DNA of 64,000 bases from Burkholderia glumae LMG 2196 = ATCC 33617 (GTDB lineage: Bacteria > Pseudomonadota > Gammaproteobacteria > Burkholderiales > Burkholderiaceae), in contig NZ_CP009435.1 of NCBI RefSeq assembly GCF_000960995.1, forward strand, positions 2,914,001-2,978,000. The letters run 5' to 3'. Below, piece after piece: positions 32,918-40,382 of this stretch. The notes beneath the pieces were generated by a model. That model saw nothing but the letters and a program-made list of their open reading frames with translations, ran no database searches and was not told where the DNA came from. The translations under genes were made by a program, and so were the position numbers. Within the stretch, counting starts at the first letter, position 1. Every line of letters begins with the position of its first letter.

Positions 32918-33128
32918 TCACCCGCGCGTGCCGATTCAGTCGCGAGCCCAACGGGCCGAGTGCTGTAGTGCCTGTGCCTCGCTGCTGAAGTAGTCGAGCG
33001 AATAGAATTCGTAGCGGCCTGCAACGCCTTCGATCTGCAGGTTGGATGAGAAGCTACCGTCCGGCGACCGATGCGATGTGGGATGGACGGCGTAGCCGTT
33101 GCACCGCTGATTTTGTTCGTTATGCCAT
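32918..33128 (-). pseudogene. Broken small Burkholderia-type gene (DUF6566-like)
   Basis: The minus strand reads HNEQNQRCNGYAVHPTSHRS, then a middle part ending in YEFYSLDYFSSEAQALQHSA and RWARD before a TGA at 32936. The pattern of a short N terminus, YEFxxLDYF and ARWARDWI resembles a small Burkholderia family I recall. The ATG at 33126-33128 is one base out of frame, as if a G was inserted after it, and the TGA replaces the expected Trp, after which IGTRG and a normal stop at 32918 follow. So it has two independent lesions. Confidence 0.5.
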
Positions 33129-33409
33129 TTAATTTTGGTGTTGCTCGAGCACGTGCTCGCGTGCGGCCGAGTGCCGTGTCGCGGCGCAAAAAACCTGTCG
33201 CTCCGGGGCGCTTGCGGGCTGAATCCGCCGCAGCGAAACGCAAGGAAGTGACGTTGAAGCCAAAGAAAGATGATGGAACTGAGGTATGTAGCGCCCGGCG
33301 AATCGCTCGCCGGGGCAGCCAGGATCGAATGCATCGACCTCTGGCGAAAAGCGTCGTGCGGGTGTCGCGGTACTTCGGCACCTGTGGCGAGGTGCCGATT
33401 TTTCAACCT

Positions 33410-33595
33410 TTACAGCGGCTTGATGTTAGCCGCCTGCATGCCCTTCGGGCCGCGCTTCGTTTCGAAGCTGACCTTCTGATTTTCAGCGAGTGTCTTGAAG
33501 CCGTCGCCGCTGACTTCGGAGAAGTGCGCGAACAGATCTTCGCCGCCGTTGTCCGGCGTGATGAAACCAAAACCCTTGCTGTCATTGAACCACTT
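33410..33595 (-). pseudogene. Cold-shock protein gene with its 5' end replaced by an IS remnant
   Basis: The 61 residues from KWFNDSKGFGFITPDNGGED to the end (KGMQAANIKPL) are a complete CspA-type OB fold with both RNA-binding motifs, KGFGFI and the LFAHF segment. The first six residues (normally MxTGxV) and the upstream region are missing: directly before the AAG codon lies GAACTGGCCTCT, the terminal sequence of an IS5-like remnant. No ATG, GTG or TTG is available at a suitable place, so translation would need a CTG two codons upstream. The usual cold-shock 5' leader is also gone. Confidence 0.7.
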
Positions 33596-33596
33596 A

Positions 33597-33706
33597 GAGG
33601 CCAGTTCAAAAACCCTGCTCAGCTCGTCTGAAGATGTTCCAACAGATGATCGAGCAGCCAAGTTTGAGGAATGCTTCGTGAATGTAGGCACGTCGCTCGA
33701 AGCGAG
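33597..33706 (-). mobile_element. IS5-family transposase 3' remnant
   Basis: Minus-strand reading gives RFERRAYIHEAFLKLGCSII then CWNIFRRAEQGF and a stop at 33606-33608, the typical end of IS5-group transposases. The outer end is GAGGCCAGTTC next to TTA (33594-33596), a plausible TNA target of this group. The remaining front part of the element is missing, cut off by the IS3-like remnant at 33707. Confidence 0.65.
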
Positions 33707-34107
33707 TGAACCGCACCGGGAATCGTGGAGGCCGGTTGGTTTAAGTTGATGCAGGCACTTCAGCAGCATTTCTGAGTTGCCTGTAGTAGTTTGCCTCAGC
33801 CTCGGCGGGCGGGAATCAGTTCCGTCTTGTACAGGCCGTTGATCGTTTCAGCCAGCGCGTTATCGTAGCTGTCGCCACGGCTGCCGACGGACGGCTCGAT
33901 ACTCGCCTCGGCCAAACGTTCGCTGTAGAGAATGCTGACGTATTGAGACCCCCTATCGGAGTGATGTATCAAGGTCCCGTCGGCGTTTGGTTGGCGTGCG
34001 TACAACGCCTGTTCAAGCGCATCAAGAACGAAGTCCGTGGCCATCGACGAACTGACGCGCCAGCCAACAATACGGCGGGCGAATACGTCGGGAGCGGCGT
34101 CGAGCAT
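33707..34107 (-). mobile_element. IS3-family transposase remnant inside the CRISPR locus
   Basis: The minus strand encodes DVFARRIVGWRVSSSMATDF to ETINGLYKTELI (33796-34107), the C-terminal half of an IS3 OrfB with the second catalytic Asp in HHSDRGSQYVS and the Glu in DNALAETIN. After ELI the frame shifts and the sequence jumps to PPAEAEANYYRQLRNAAEV, the normal C terminus, so an internal deletion of about 30 codons has occurred. The outer end is TGAACCGCACCGGG at 33707. The N-terminal part stops exactly where the first CRISPR repeat begins. Confidence 0.8.
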
Positions 34108-34438
34108 TTTCTAAGCTGCCTACACGGCAGCGAACCTACCGGCGCGAACTGGAGCGCCTGCTGCTCTTTTCTAAGCTGCCTACACGGCAGCGAACCACGA
34201 GCGCACACGGCACCGGCCAGTGCGTGCATTTCTAAGCTGCCTACACGGCAGCGAACGCGCTTCAACAGGATTCTCTGACGTCGCCCTGATTTCTAAGCTG
34301 CCTACACGGCAGCGAACCTCGAACGGGGACGCGGCATGACTTACCGCGAGTTTCTAAGCTGCCTACCCGGCAGATAACCGCGTCATGCGAAACGGATACG
34401 TCGAGATCCCTTTCTAAGCTGCCTACCCGGCAGATAAC
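34108..34438. CRISPR. Type I-F-like CRISPR array, 6 repeats and 5 spacers
   Basis: Six 28-bp repeats start at 34108, 34168, 34229, 34290, 34351 and 34411, separated by five unrelated spacers of 32-33 bp. The repeat has the CTGCC-N5-GGCAG stem and TTTCTAAG / GAAC ends of type I-F repeats (written on the other strand as GTTC...TTAGAAA). The first four repeats are identical; the last two share changes (CCCGGCAGATAAC instead of CACGGCAGCGAAC). By the I-F rule the array reads on the minus strand with its leader above 34438. No cas gene is in the window, and an IS3 remnant abuts the other end, so it looks orphaned and probably truncated. Confidence 0.9.
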
Positions 34439-34683
34439 TGAACAAAAACCCACCTACCCCCTTGATTCAAAAACCAATTCCCGCCCGACACCTCGCACCC
34501 CCCAAATTTCCCGCCTCTCGCTAACCCATTGATTTTGCAGCCCCTCGCGCATTCTGCCGAAAAAAGGGTTCAGCAGCCACCACCCGGCCGCACGGCCAGC
34601 TGCGGCGGCGCGCACCATTGCCGCCGATCGAAACGTTTACAATAGCCGCCCACCCAAGCCCCCGAACCCGCGCCCGACGCCTC
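34439..34683. other. Possible CRISPR leader and promoter region of the next gene
   Basis: The 60 bp beside the array are AT-richer, with homopolymer tracts (on the minus strand GGTTTTTGAATCAAGGGGG and GGGTTTTTGTTCA directly before the first repeat), as a leader would be. Further along, TACAAT at 34638-34643 is a candidate -10 element for the gene starting at 34684. No gene is seen. Confidence 0.4.
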
Positions 34684-35184
34684 ATGACCGACCACGCCAC
34701 CGATACCGACCCAGCCCAGGACGACAGCCCGATCCACGAGGACGGCCTCTGGCACGACAGCGGCTGGACCGCGCGCGTGATCAAGAACGAGGACGACGAC
34801 GGCTGGGCCGTCGCGATGATCAAGGACGGCGAGGCAGAGCCGGCGCTGGTCGGCCCCTGGACGATGGGGCGCGACAAGAAGAATCCGAAGCCGCTCGACG
34901 CGGCGGCGTTCCGCACGCTGGTGAAAACCGCCTCGGAAGTGCTGCGCCGCCACGAGCAGCAGCGCGAGGCGATGCTGCACAAGGAGGTCACGGTGCACGT
35001 GGAGGCGCGCGCGGTGTCGGTGACGCTCGATATCGTGCCCGACGACGACGAGCCCTATGCCGTGCTGAAGGCGTTCGACGAAACCGGCGAGCAGCTCGGC
35101 CAGGCCACCGTGCAGGCCGGCTTCCGCCTCGACAAGGCGAGCGCGACGCGCTGGGTCACCCGCGATTTCGAGCGCCCCGACTGA
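34684..35184 (+). CDS. Acidic hypothetical protein
   Basis: A 166-residue cytosolic protein with an acidic N terminus and no signal or membrane segment. It has a WTARVIKNEDDDGWAVAMIK strand pair, a central helix (AAAFRTLVKTASEVLRRHEQ) and a beta-rich C terminus ending WVTRDFERPD. I recognise no named domain; it looks like a conserved Burkholderia-group protein of unknown function. The start at 34684 is chosen over one 22 codons upstream because it follows the putative -10 at a normal distance and begins with the hydrophilic TDHATDTDP segment. Confidence 0.6.
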   Translation: MTDHATDTDPAQDDSPIHEDGLWHDSGWTARVIKNEDDDGWAVAMIKDGEAEPALVGPWTMGRDKKNPKPLDAAAFRTLVKTASEVLRRHEQQREAMLHKEVTVHVEARAVSVTLDIVPDDDEPYAVLKAFDETGEQLGQATVQAGFRLDKASATRWVTRDFERPD

Positions 35185-35226
35185 GCCGGCGGCTCGCCCC
35201 GCCCGCGCGGCGCGGCAGGCCCGGCC

Positions 35227-35814
35227 TCACTGCGCCTGCTGCAGCGCCTTTTCCAGCGCCTTCTTCTCCGCGCGGCGCTGCGGCGTGGCGTTGTAGCGCG
35301 CGGCGCGTGCCGCGTCGAACGCCGGCTCGTCATAGACGCAGCCGGCCGCGTAATGCCCGCCGTCGATGTTGAACGCGCGCGCGGCACGCTGGTCCAGGTC
35401 CTTGCGCACGACCGCGTAGCCGCCCATCTTCAGCTCCACGCCCAGGCCCTCGCGCTGGCCCAGCGCGAGCACGTCGTCGGCGGCGTGCGGCGAGGCCACC
35501 ACCACGAACACGCTGCTGCGGCTGTTCAACAGCACGGTGTCGGAACTGACGCCGAGCGCGCTCACCGCCGGCTTGACGGTCCACACCGGGCCGGACGTGC
35601 CGGGCATGGGCTTCGCCTCGGGAAAGCCCACCGCATGCGCATCGACGCGGTCGTTGAAGCTGACCAGATCGTCGAACGACGCGCGGCATTGCACGAGCTG
35701 CTCGATCAGCGCGTGCGGGTCGGCCTTGGCGGCCGCATGGCCGGCCGGCGCCGCGCAGGCCAGCACCACGCCGCCCAGCACGGCGGCCAAGCGGCACCTC
35801 GGCGGCGCGCTCAA
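35227..35814 (-). CDS. Hypothetical exported protein
   Basis: A 195-residue protein with a clear signal peptide (LAAVLGGVVLACAAPAGHAA) and no other recognisable domain. After cleavage there are two cysteines (QCRASF and GCVYDEPAF) that could form a disulfide, a beta-rich middle and a lysine/alanine-rich C-terminal helix (RRAEKKALEKALQQAQ). Its start overlaps the stop of the next gene upstream by four bases, so the two are co-translated. Confidence 0.65.
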   Translation of the reverse strand: MSAPPRCRLAAVLGGVVLACAAPAGHAAAKADPHALIEQLVQCRASFDDLVSFNDRVDAHAVGFPEAKPMPGTSGPVWTVKPAVSALGVSSDTVLLNSRSSVFVVVASPHAADDVLALGQREGLGVELKMGGYAVVRKDLDQRAARAFNIDGGHYAAGCVYDEPAFDAARAARYNATPQRRAEKKALEKALQQAQ

Positions 35815-36239
35815 GGCTTCACCACGCAGTCATGCAGCGCCAGGAAGTCCGAGCCCGAGGTGAGCGCGAGCGCGCAAATCGCGCTGAACTTCGCGCCCGC
35901 CGGCAGCGCCGCCATCTTCCGCGCCTCCTTCTCGTCGTAGCCGGTCAGGCGCGCGAGCGGCTCGTCGGGCTGCGACGGGTCGGCCGCCACCAGCAGCGTA
36001 TTGCCGACCAATCCTTGCGACTGCTCGACCACCACCGCCGTAAACAGGATGCGCTTGCCGTCGCCATACTCGGGCAGGCCGGTGACCGACTGGCCGTCGT
36101 GCGCATAGCGCGAATAGAGTTCGAGCAGCTTGACCTTCTTGACTGCCGGCCCGGCCGCGTGCGCGACGGGCGACAGCAACGCGGCCGATGCGGCCAGCGC
36201 CACGCCGGCCGATGCGAGCCGGACTGCCTGTTGGATCAT
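35811..36239 (-). CDS. Hypothetical exported OB-fold-like protein
   Basis: A 142-residue protein with a signal peptide ending near SPVAHA. The mature part begins with a helix (VKKVKLLELYSRYAHDGQSV) and continues with beta strands (RILFTAVVVEQS, GNTLLVAAD, KFSAICALALTSGSDFLALH), suggesting a tRNA_anti-like OB fold as in small periplasmic proteins. Function unknown. It overlaps the downstream exported protein gene by four bases; the pair form a small operon. Confidence 0.6.
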   Translation of the reverse strand: MIQQAVRLASAGVALAASAALLSPVAHAAGPAVKKVKLLELYSRYAHDGQSVTGLPEYGDGKRILFTAVVVEQSQGLVGNTLLVAADPSQPDEPLARLTGYDEKEARKMAALPAGAKFSAICALALTSGSDFLALHDCVVKP

Positions 36240-36370
36240 GGTTGTTCTCTCAGCGGATGGATGTCGTTCTGGCCGGACGCCGCGCGCGCCGGCGGCGGCA
36301 GCGCGGCCCGGGCGCCGTCGTTGCGAGCGGCGCGAGGCGTAATGTAGCAGAAAGCCGGCGCCCGGCGAGC

Positions 36371-37594
36371 TCAGCATCCGCTGGGCTTCACGCGCTCCAC
36401 TTCGAGGCCGAACCACGGGCGCAGCCGCGTGCCCAGCACGTTGCCGGCGAACGCGCAGACGAGCCAGAGCCAGCCGTGCAGGCTGCCCGAGACGATTCCG
36501 CTGAAGTAGGCGCCGATGTTGCAGCCATACGCGAGCCGCGCGCCGTAACCGAGCAGCAGCCCGCCCGCCACGGCGGCGAGCAGCGAGCGCAGCGGCACGC
36601 GCCAGACGGGCGCGTAGCGGCCGGCCAGCGAGGCGGCCGCCATCGCGCCCAGCACGATGCCGATGTCCATCACGGTGGTCACGTCGTGGCTGGCCGGCGC
36701 GGCGAGCGCGGCGGCGTTGGGGCCGGCCGTCCAGTACTTCCAGCTCGCGACGTCGATGCCGAGCGCGGCGAAGCCCTTCGCGCCCCACAGCGCGAACGCG
36801 GAGGTCACGCCCCACGGCCGCCCCGACAGCGCGAGCGTGGCGAAGTTGAGCAAGGCGAGCGCGACGGCGCCGGCCAGCAGCGGCCACGGGCCATGCAGCC
36901 ACGGCGAGGTGTGCGGTGCGCGCGCCTCGCGCACCAGGCCGCCGTGGCGGCGCGTCTCGATCACCACGGTCAGCGCGGCGATCGCGGCGAACACCGCGAG
37001 ACTCAGCGCGAGCGCGGGCAGCACGCCGAAGGCATGCACCAGCGAGACGGGCTTCCACTGCGGCATCGAGGTCCAGAACGGCATGTGCGCGGTGGCCACC
37101 ACCGAACCCGCCACGAACGCGAGCAGCGTGACGATCATGCGCGTGCTGCCGCCGCCCACCGTGTAGAGCGTGCCGGAGGCGCAGCCGCCGCCAAGCTGCA
37201 TGCCGAGGCCGAACAGGAACGCGCCGACGACGACCGAGGTGCCGGCCGGCGAGACGAGCCCCGTCACCGGATGGCCGAACAGCGTGCCGCCCGACAGCGC
37301 GGGAAAGAACAGCAGCACGCCGATCGCGAGCATCAGCATCTGCGCGCGCAGGCCGGCGCCGCGGCGGTCGGCGATGAACACGCGCCACGCGGACGTGAAG
37401 CCGAACGCGGCGTGATAGAGCGTCATCCCGAGCAGCGCGCCGACGAGATACAGCGCGGCCTGCCGGAGGCTGACGGCCCGCGCGAGATAGACGGCACCGA
37501 GCACGACGAGCAGCAGCGCGAAACCGAGTGACTTCGGATTGATGGCACCGAGCGCACGCGGGGCGCGTGCCGGCGACGAAGGCAGAGTCGACAT
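36371..37594 (-). CDS. YeeE/YedE-family sulfur-compound transporter
   Basis: A 407-residue membrane protein with about ten hydrophobic segments arranged as two repeats. Each repeat carries the conserved cysteine motif of the family: LGGGCASGTLYTVGGGS and YGCNIGAYFSGI. YeeE (TsuA) takes up thiosulfate, passing it along these cysteines; a third cysteine is the C-terminal residue. No tsuB/TusA partner is adjacent, so the substrate is only inferred to be a reduced sulfur compound. Single-gene transcription unit. Confidence 0.85.
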   Translation of the reverse strand: MSTLPSSPARAPRALGAINPKSLGFALLLVVLGAVYLARAVSLRQAALYLVGALLGMTLYHAAFGFTSAWRVFIADRRGAGLRAQMLMLAIGVLLFFPALSGGTLFGHPVTGLVSPAGTSVVVGAFLFGLGMQLGGGCASGTLYTVGGGSTRMIVTLLAFVAGSVVATAHMPFWTSMPQWKPVSLVHAFGVLPALALSLAVFAAIAALTVVIETRRHGGLVREARAPHTSPWLHGPWPLLAGAVALALLNFATLALSGRPWGVTSAFALWGAKGFAALGIDVASWKYWTAGPNAAALAAPASHDVTTVMDIGIVLGAMAAASLAGRYAPVWRVPLRSLLAAVAGGLLLGYGARLAYGCNIGAYFSGIVSGSLHGWLWLVCAFAGNVLGTRLRPWFGLEVERVKPSGC

Positions 37595-37907
37595 GAGTGG
37601 AAAGACGAAGCGTGACGAAAGGAGGTGCCCGGCGGCGAAGCCCGAAGGCGTGGCGCGAAGCCGTGCATCATGGGATTCGCGCCGGTTCGGGGCAGCGCCG
37701 GGATCGACCGGCGTGCCGGGCCAGCGCGCGCCGCGCCCGGCACGACGGCGGGCCGGCGGTCAGGCCCGGGCCGCAGCGAAGCCTAGCACGAAACGAAACC
37801 CGCGGCGCCGCGCGGGGAACGGCGCATCGGGAACGGCGGCAAGGCCCGGCACGCGGGCAGGCGCGGCGGCGGAACCGCGCGTCGCGCCTGCCGGCCGGCG
37901 GTGAACC
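37595..37907. other. Intergenic region, no gene seen
   Basis: A GC-rich 313 bp between the YeeE start and the end of the next minus-strand gene. Open frames on the plus strand have no ribosome site or recognisable product. It should contain the yeeE promoter near 37600-37650 and possibly a terminator for the gene downstream; no clear hairpin with a T run was found. Confidence 0.4.
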
Positions 37908-38453
37908 TCAGTGCGACGAACGCTCGAAGCTGAACACTCGCTCCGCCCGCTCGCCGTTGGTGTGTTCCACGGTCACGGTGCCGCGGTTTTCCACGCGCCA
38001 GCCCGGCCGCGCGAGCACTTCCGACGGCGGCTGGCTGTCGATGCCGCCGAGCCCCTCGGCGGGCGGCCGGGTCGCTTCGTCGAGCGAGGCGTTGGAGTGA
38101 ATCACGTTGTCCTGGCGCGGCGAGGCTTCGCGGCGCGCCTCCAGGCCCTTGCCGTCCACGTCCACTGCATTGTCGGTGGCTGCCATGTTGGCATTGTCGA
38201 GCGAGGTGATGCGCTCGGCGGCACGCCGCACCGGATCGCCGTGCTGCGCGCCGCGATCGCCGCGCTCGATCGGCGGCAGGCCGGTGGGGGTCTTGCCCGC
38301 GATCGTCTCCGGCGTCTGCCGGCTCGCGAAGCCGGCCGCCTGCGTCCCGGCATCGGGCTGGTCCTTGCCGGCGGCGGGCGTCTTCACCGGGCTCTGGCCG
38401 GCTTTCTCGTGCTGCTGCTGCGGATAGGGATTGGATTTGACGGGCTGGTTCAT
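37908..38453 (-). CDS. Hypothetical protein, DUF3005-like
   Basis: A 181-residue hydrophilic protein, rich in Gln, Pro and Ala in its first half and probably disordered there. The second half contains DNAVDVDGKGLEARREASPR and QDNVIHSNASLDEATRPPAE, and ends in a beta-like VTVEHTNGERAERVFSF. From memory this resembles DUF3005 proteins found in Burkholderia. No signal peptide or membrane segment; function unknown. An AAGGAG ribosome site precedes the start. Confidence 0.55.
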   Translation of the reverse strand: MNQPVKSNPYPQQQHEKAGQSPVKTPAAGKDQPDAGTQAAGFASRQTPETIAGKTPTGLPPIERGDRGAQHGDPVRRAAERITSLDNANMAATDNAVDVDGKGLEARREASPRQDNVIHSNASLDEATRPPAEGLGGIDSQPPSEVLARPGWRVENRGTVTVEHTNGERAERVFSFERSSH

Positions 38454-38836
38454 CTGGGCTCCTTGTCATATCGCCGGTGCCGCCGCTTGCGCATGGCGGC
38501 ATCGTCGGGTGGGCTGGGCCCGCCGGCGAACGCGGAACGGCGCCGGTGGCGCGGTCCGGCGCGCGGGCCACGAACCGGCGGCCGGCGCCCTGTCCACCTT
38601 CGTCGCGGGCGATTAGCAAACCTCGGCAAACCGGACGCAACCTGCGTGCCGCAGCGGCGCGCATCAGGCCCCCGCCCTGCGCCTGCCGGGCTCGCCGCGG
38701 GCGGCCCCCGCGCCGCGCCGCGGCTGGGCGGCGGCAATCGCTACATCCCGATTGCAAATCTTTCCCATGCGGCGCCCGCCTTCGACCGCCCGCGCCGGCC
38801 GTCCGCCGACGCACCGCAGCGCGCCGCATCCGCGCG
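38454..38836. other. Intergenic region, no gene seen
   Basis: About 383 bp of GC-rich sequence between two minus-strand genes. The frames that remain open here are antisense or frame shadows without ribosome sites. TTGCAAATC at about 38752-38760 is a small AT-richer patch. No hairpin, repeat or known RNA motif stands out. Confidence 0.35.
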
Positions 38837-39388
38837 TCACGCGCGGTCGTCGGGCCGGCGGGTCGGGTCGAAGTCCTGCCAGCGCCCGTCGCGCCATTCG
38901 CCGTCCACGCGCTCCACCGACATGGCCCCCGTCGATCGCAGGATTTCCTCGGCCGTGGTGGCGTTGCTCTCGGTCACGTGGGCGGCCAGCACCACGCCGT
39001 GCTCGGTGCCGGACAGCGCACCCGTGCCCTCCTCGGCGCGCCCGCGCATCCGTGCCAGCGCGCCGCTGAACGCCCCCAGATAGGCACCGAGCAGCGTGGT
39101 GGCAACCGGCACCCACCATGGCGTGTGGCCGATCGCATAGACGAGCAGGCCGAGCAGCAGGCCGATCGACACGCCCCGCACCGTACCGGCGATGGCGCCG
39201 CGCCCGCCCGGCTTGGCGGCGGTATCGGCATACACGTCGCCGCCGATCGGAAAGCGGCCGTGCTGGCCGTGCGGATTCAGGAAAAAGATCGACACGTCGT
39301 CGCGCCGGAACCGCTGGTCCATCAATCGGCGCCGGGACGCCTCCGCGTCGGCGAAAGTCTGGAAGTTGCCTGTCACGATCATCGTCAT
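38837..39388 (-). CDS. Membrane-associated stress-like protein with glycine zipper
   Basis: A 183-residue protein: an N-terminal ferredoxin-like part (GNFQTFADAEASRRRLMDQR, RRDDVSIFFLNPHG), then two hydrophobic, glycine-rich segments (GTVRGVSIGLLLGLLVYAIG and VATTLLGAYLGAFSGAL) and a hydrophilic C terminus (TESNATTAEEILRSTGAMSV). This plan matches the general-stress/YflT-like proteins common in proteobacteria. The start at 39388 has a strong GGAGGA five bases upstream. It is divergent from a CBS-domain gene. Confidence 0.65.
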   Translation of the reverse strand: MTMIVTGNFQTFADAEASRRRLMDQRFRRDDVSIFFLNPHGQHGRFPIGGDVYADTAAKPGGRGAIAGTVRGVSIGLLLGLLVYAIGHTPWWVPVATTLLGAYLGAFSGALARMRGRAEEGTGALSGTEHGVVLAAHVTESNATTAEEILRSTGAMSVERVDGEWRDGRWQDFDPTRRPDDRA

Positions 39389-39506
39389 GCTGTCCTCCTC
39401 TGGATCGGGCGCACGCTTGCGTCGCCCAGGAACCGCGCAAGCGCCATGCCGCGTGCCGGCACGCGAATTGCGCGCTGCCCGGGCAGGCAACGACGGAGGA
39501 CAAGCA

Positions 39507-39935
39507 ATGATTCGGGTAGCGGATGTGATGTCGCGCGACGTGGTATCGATCGCGCCGAACGACTCGGTACGGCACGCGGCGCAGTGCATGGCGCACTACG
39601 ACGTGGGCGCCTTGCCGGTGTGCGATCGCGGCCGCCTCGTCGGCATCGTGACCGACCGCGATCTGGCGGTGCGCGTGCTGGCCGACGACGTCGGCCCCGA
39701 CACGGCGATCGGCGAGGTCGCGACCCGGCGGCCGGTCTGCTGCCGCGAGCACGACGATCTGGACGCGGTCCAGCAGCGCATGGCCGAGGCTCGCATCCGG
39801 CGCACGCCGGTGGTCACGGCGAGCGGGCAACTGGTGGGCATGCTGTCGCTCGGCGACATCGCCACGCGCGCCCAGGGCGCGTCTCAGGACGAACTGGCGA
39901 ACACGCTCGAACGCGTCTCGCAGCCGGGGCAATGA
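39507..39935 (+). CDS. Tandem CBS-domain protein
   Basis: A 142-residue protein consisting of two CBS motifs: VMSRDVVSIAPNDSVRHAAQ with PVCDRGRLVGIVTDRDLAVR, and VATRRPVCCREHDDLDAVQQ with VTASGQLVGMLSLGDIA. Such stand-alone pairs bind adenine nucleotides and often act as stress or energy sensors. GGAGGA lies eight bases before the ATG. Divergent from the glycine-zipper stress protein with 118 bp between starts. Confidence 0.9.
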   Translation: MIRVADVMSRDVVSIAPNDSVRHAAQCMAHYDVGALPVCDRGRLVGIVTDRDLAVRVLADDVGPDTAIGEVATRRPVCCREHDDLDAVQQRMAEARIRRTPVVTASGQLVGMLSLGDIATRAQGASQDELANTLERVSQPGQ

Positions 39936-39963
39936 CGGGCGGCCCGGCCGGCGTGGCGCGGCA

Positions 39964-40185
39964 TCAGTAGGTCGGCAGGCCGATGCAGGCGTTCGGGTCG
40001 ACCGAGGCGCAGGCGATCGAATAGCCGGCCGCGCTGGTGGCCAGCAGGTCCTTGCCCGCGTCGAGCATGTTGCGCACGTCCTCGGGGCAGCGCTGGTAGG
40101 TGATGAAGGCGGTGCAGGCGACGGCGGACATCACCACCAGCGAGAAGGCGATCTTTTCCAGTACGACGAAACGGTGAGGCATCAT
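39964..40185 (-). CDS. Small single-pass membrane protein
   Basis: A 73-residue protein with one N-terminal hydrophobic helix (IAFSLVVMSAVACTAFITYQ) and a short tail containing two further cysteines (SIACASVDPNACIGLPTY). A strong AAGGAGGA site precedes the ATG. It is not a recognised family. A doubled CCTAGG palindrome lies about 40 bp upstream and may control it. Confidence 0.6.
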   Translation of the reverse strand: MMPHRFVVLEKIAFSLVVMSAVACTAFITYQRCPEDVRNMLDAGKDLLATSAAGYSIACASVDPNACIGLPTY

Positions 40186-40222
40186 CCCTCAGTCCTCCTT
40201 TGAGGGCGACATTCTATCGCAC

Positions 40223-40241
40223 CCTAGGGTTTTTACCTAGG
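40223..40241. promoter_or_regulatory. Two CCTAGG palindromes spaced 13 bp
   Basis: CCTAGG occurs at 40223-40228 and 40236-40241, separated by GTTTTTA, the two sitting 13 bp apart in an AT-rich patch within GC-rich DNA. Such rare-tetramer (CTAG) pairs are unusual in this genome and look like an operator for the small membrane protein gene whose start is at 40185. Confidence 0.35.
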
Positions 40242-40382
40242 TGCTCGCCCTGACACGAGGAACGGGACCCGGCGCGCGTCACCCCGCGGGCTGCGGCGCC
40301 GGCGATATCGGACGGAGGGCGAATCGCCGGCCGGGACGGTGGACTGCCCGCCCGGCCATGCGACATCCGGCGACGTTGCGGG

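Noticed and set aside
33943..34278. Open frames running through the CRISPR repeats on both strands
   Set aside because: They translate the repeats (for example GSLPCRQLRK repeated) and cannot be real proteins.
34108..34438. Active CRISPR-Cas system within the window
   Set aside because: No cas1, cas3 or csy-like protein is encoded in any frame of the window.
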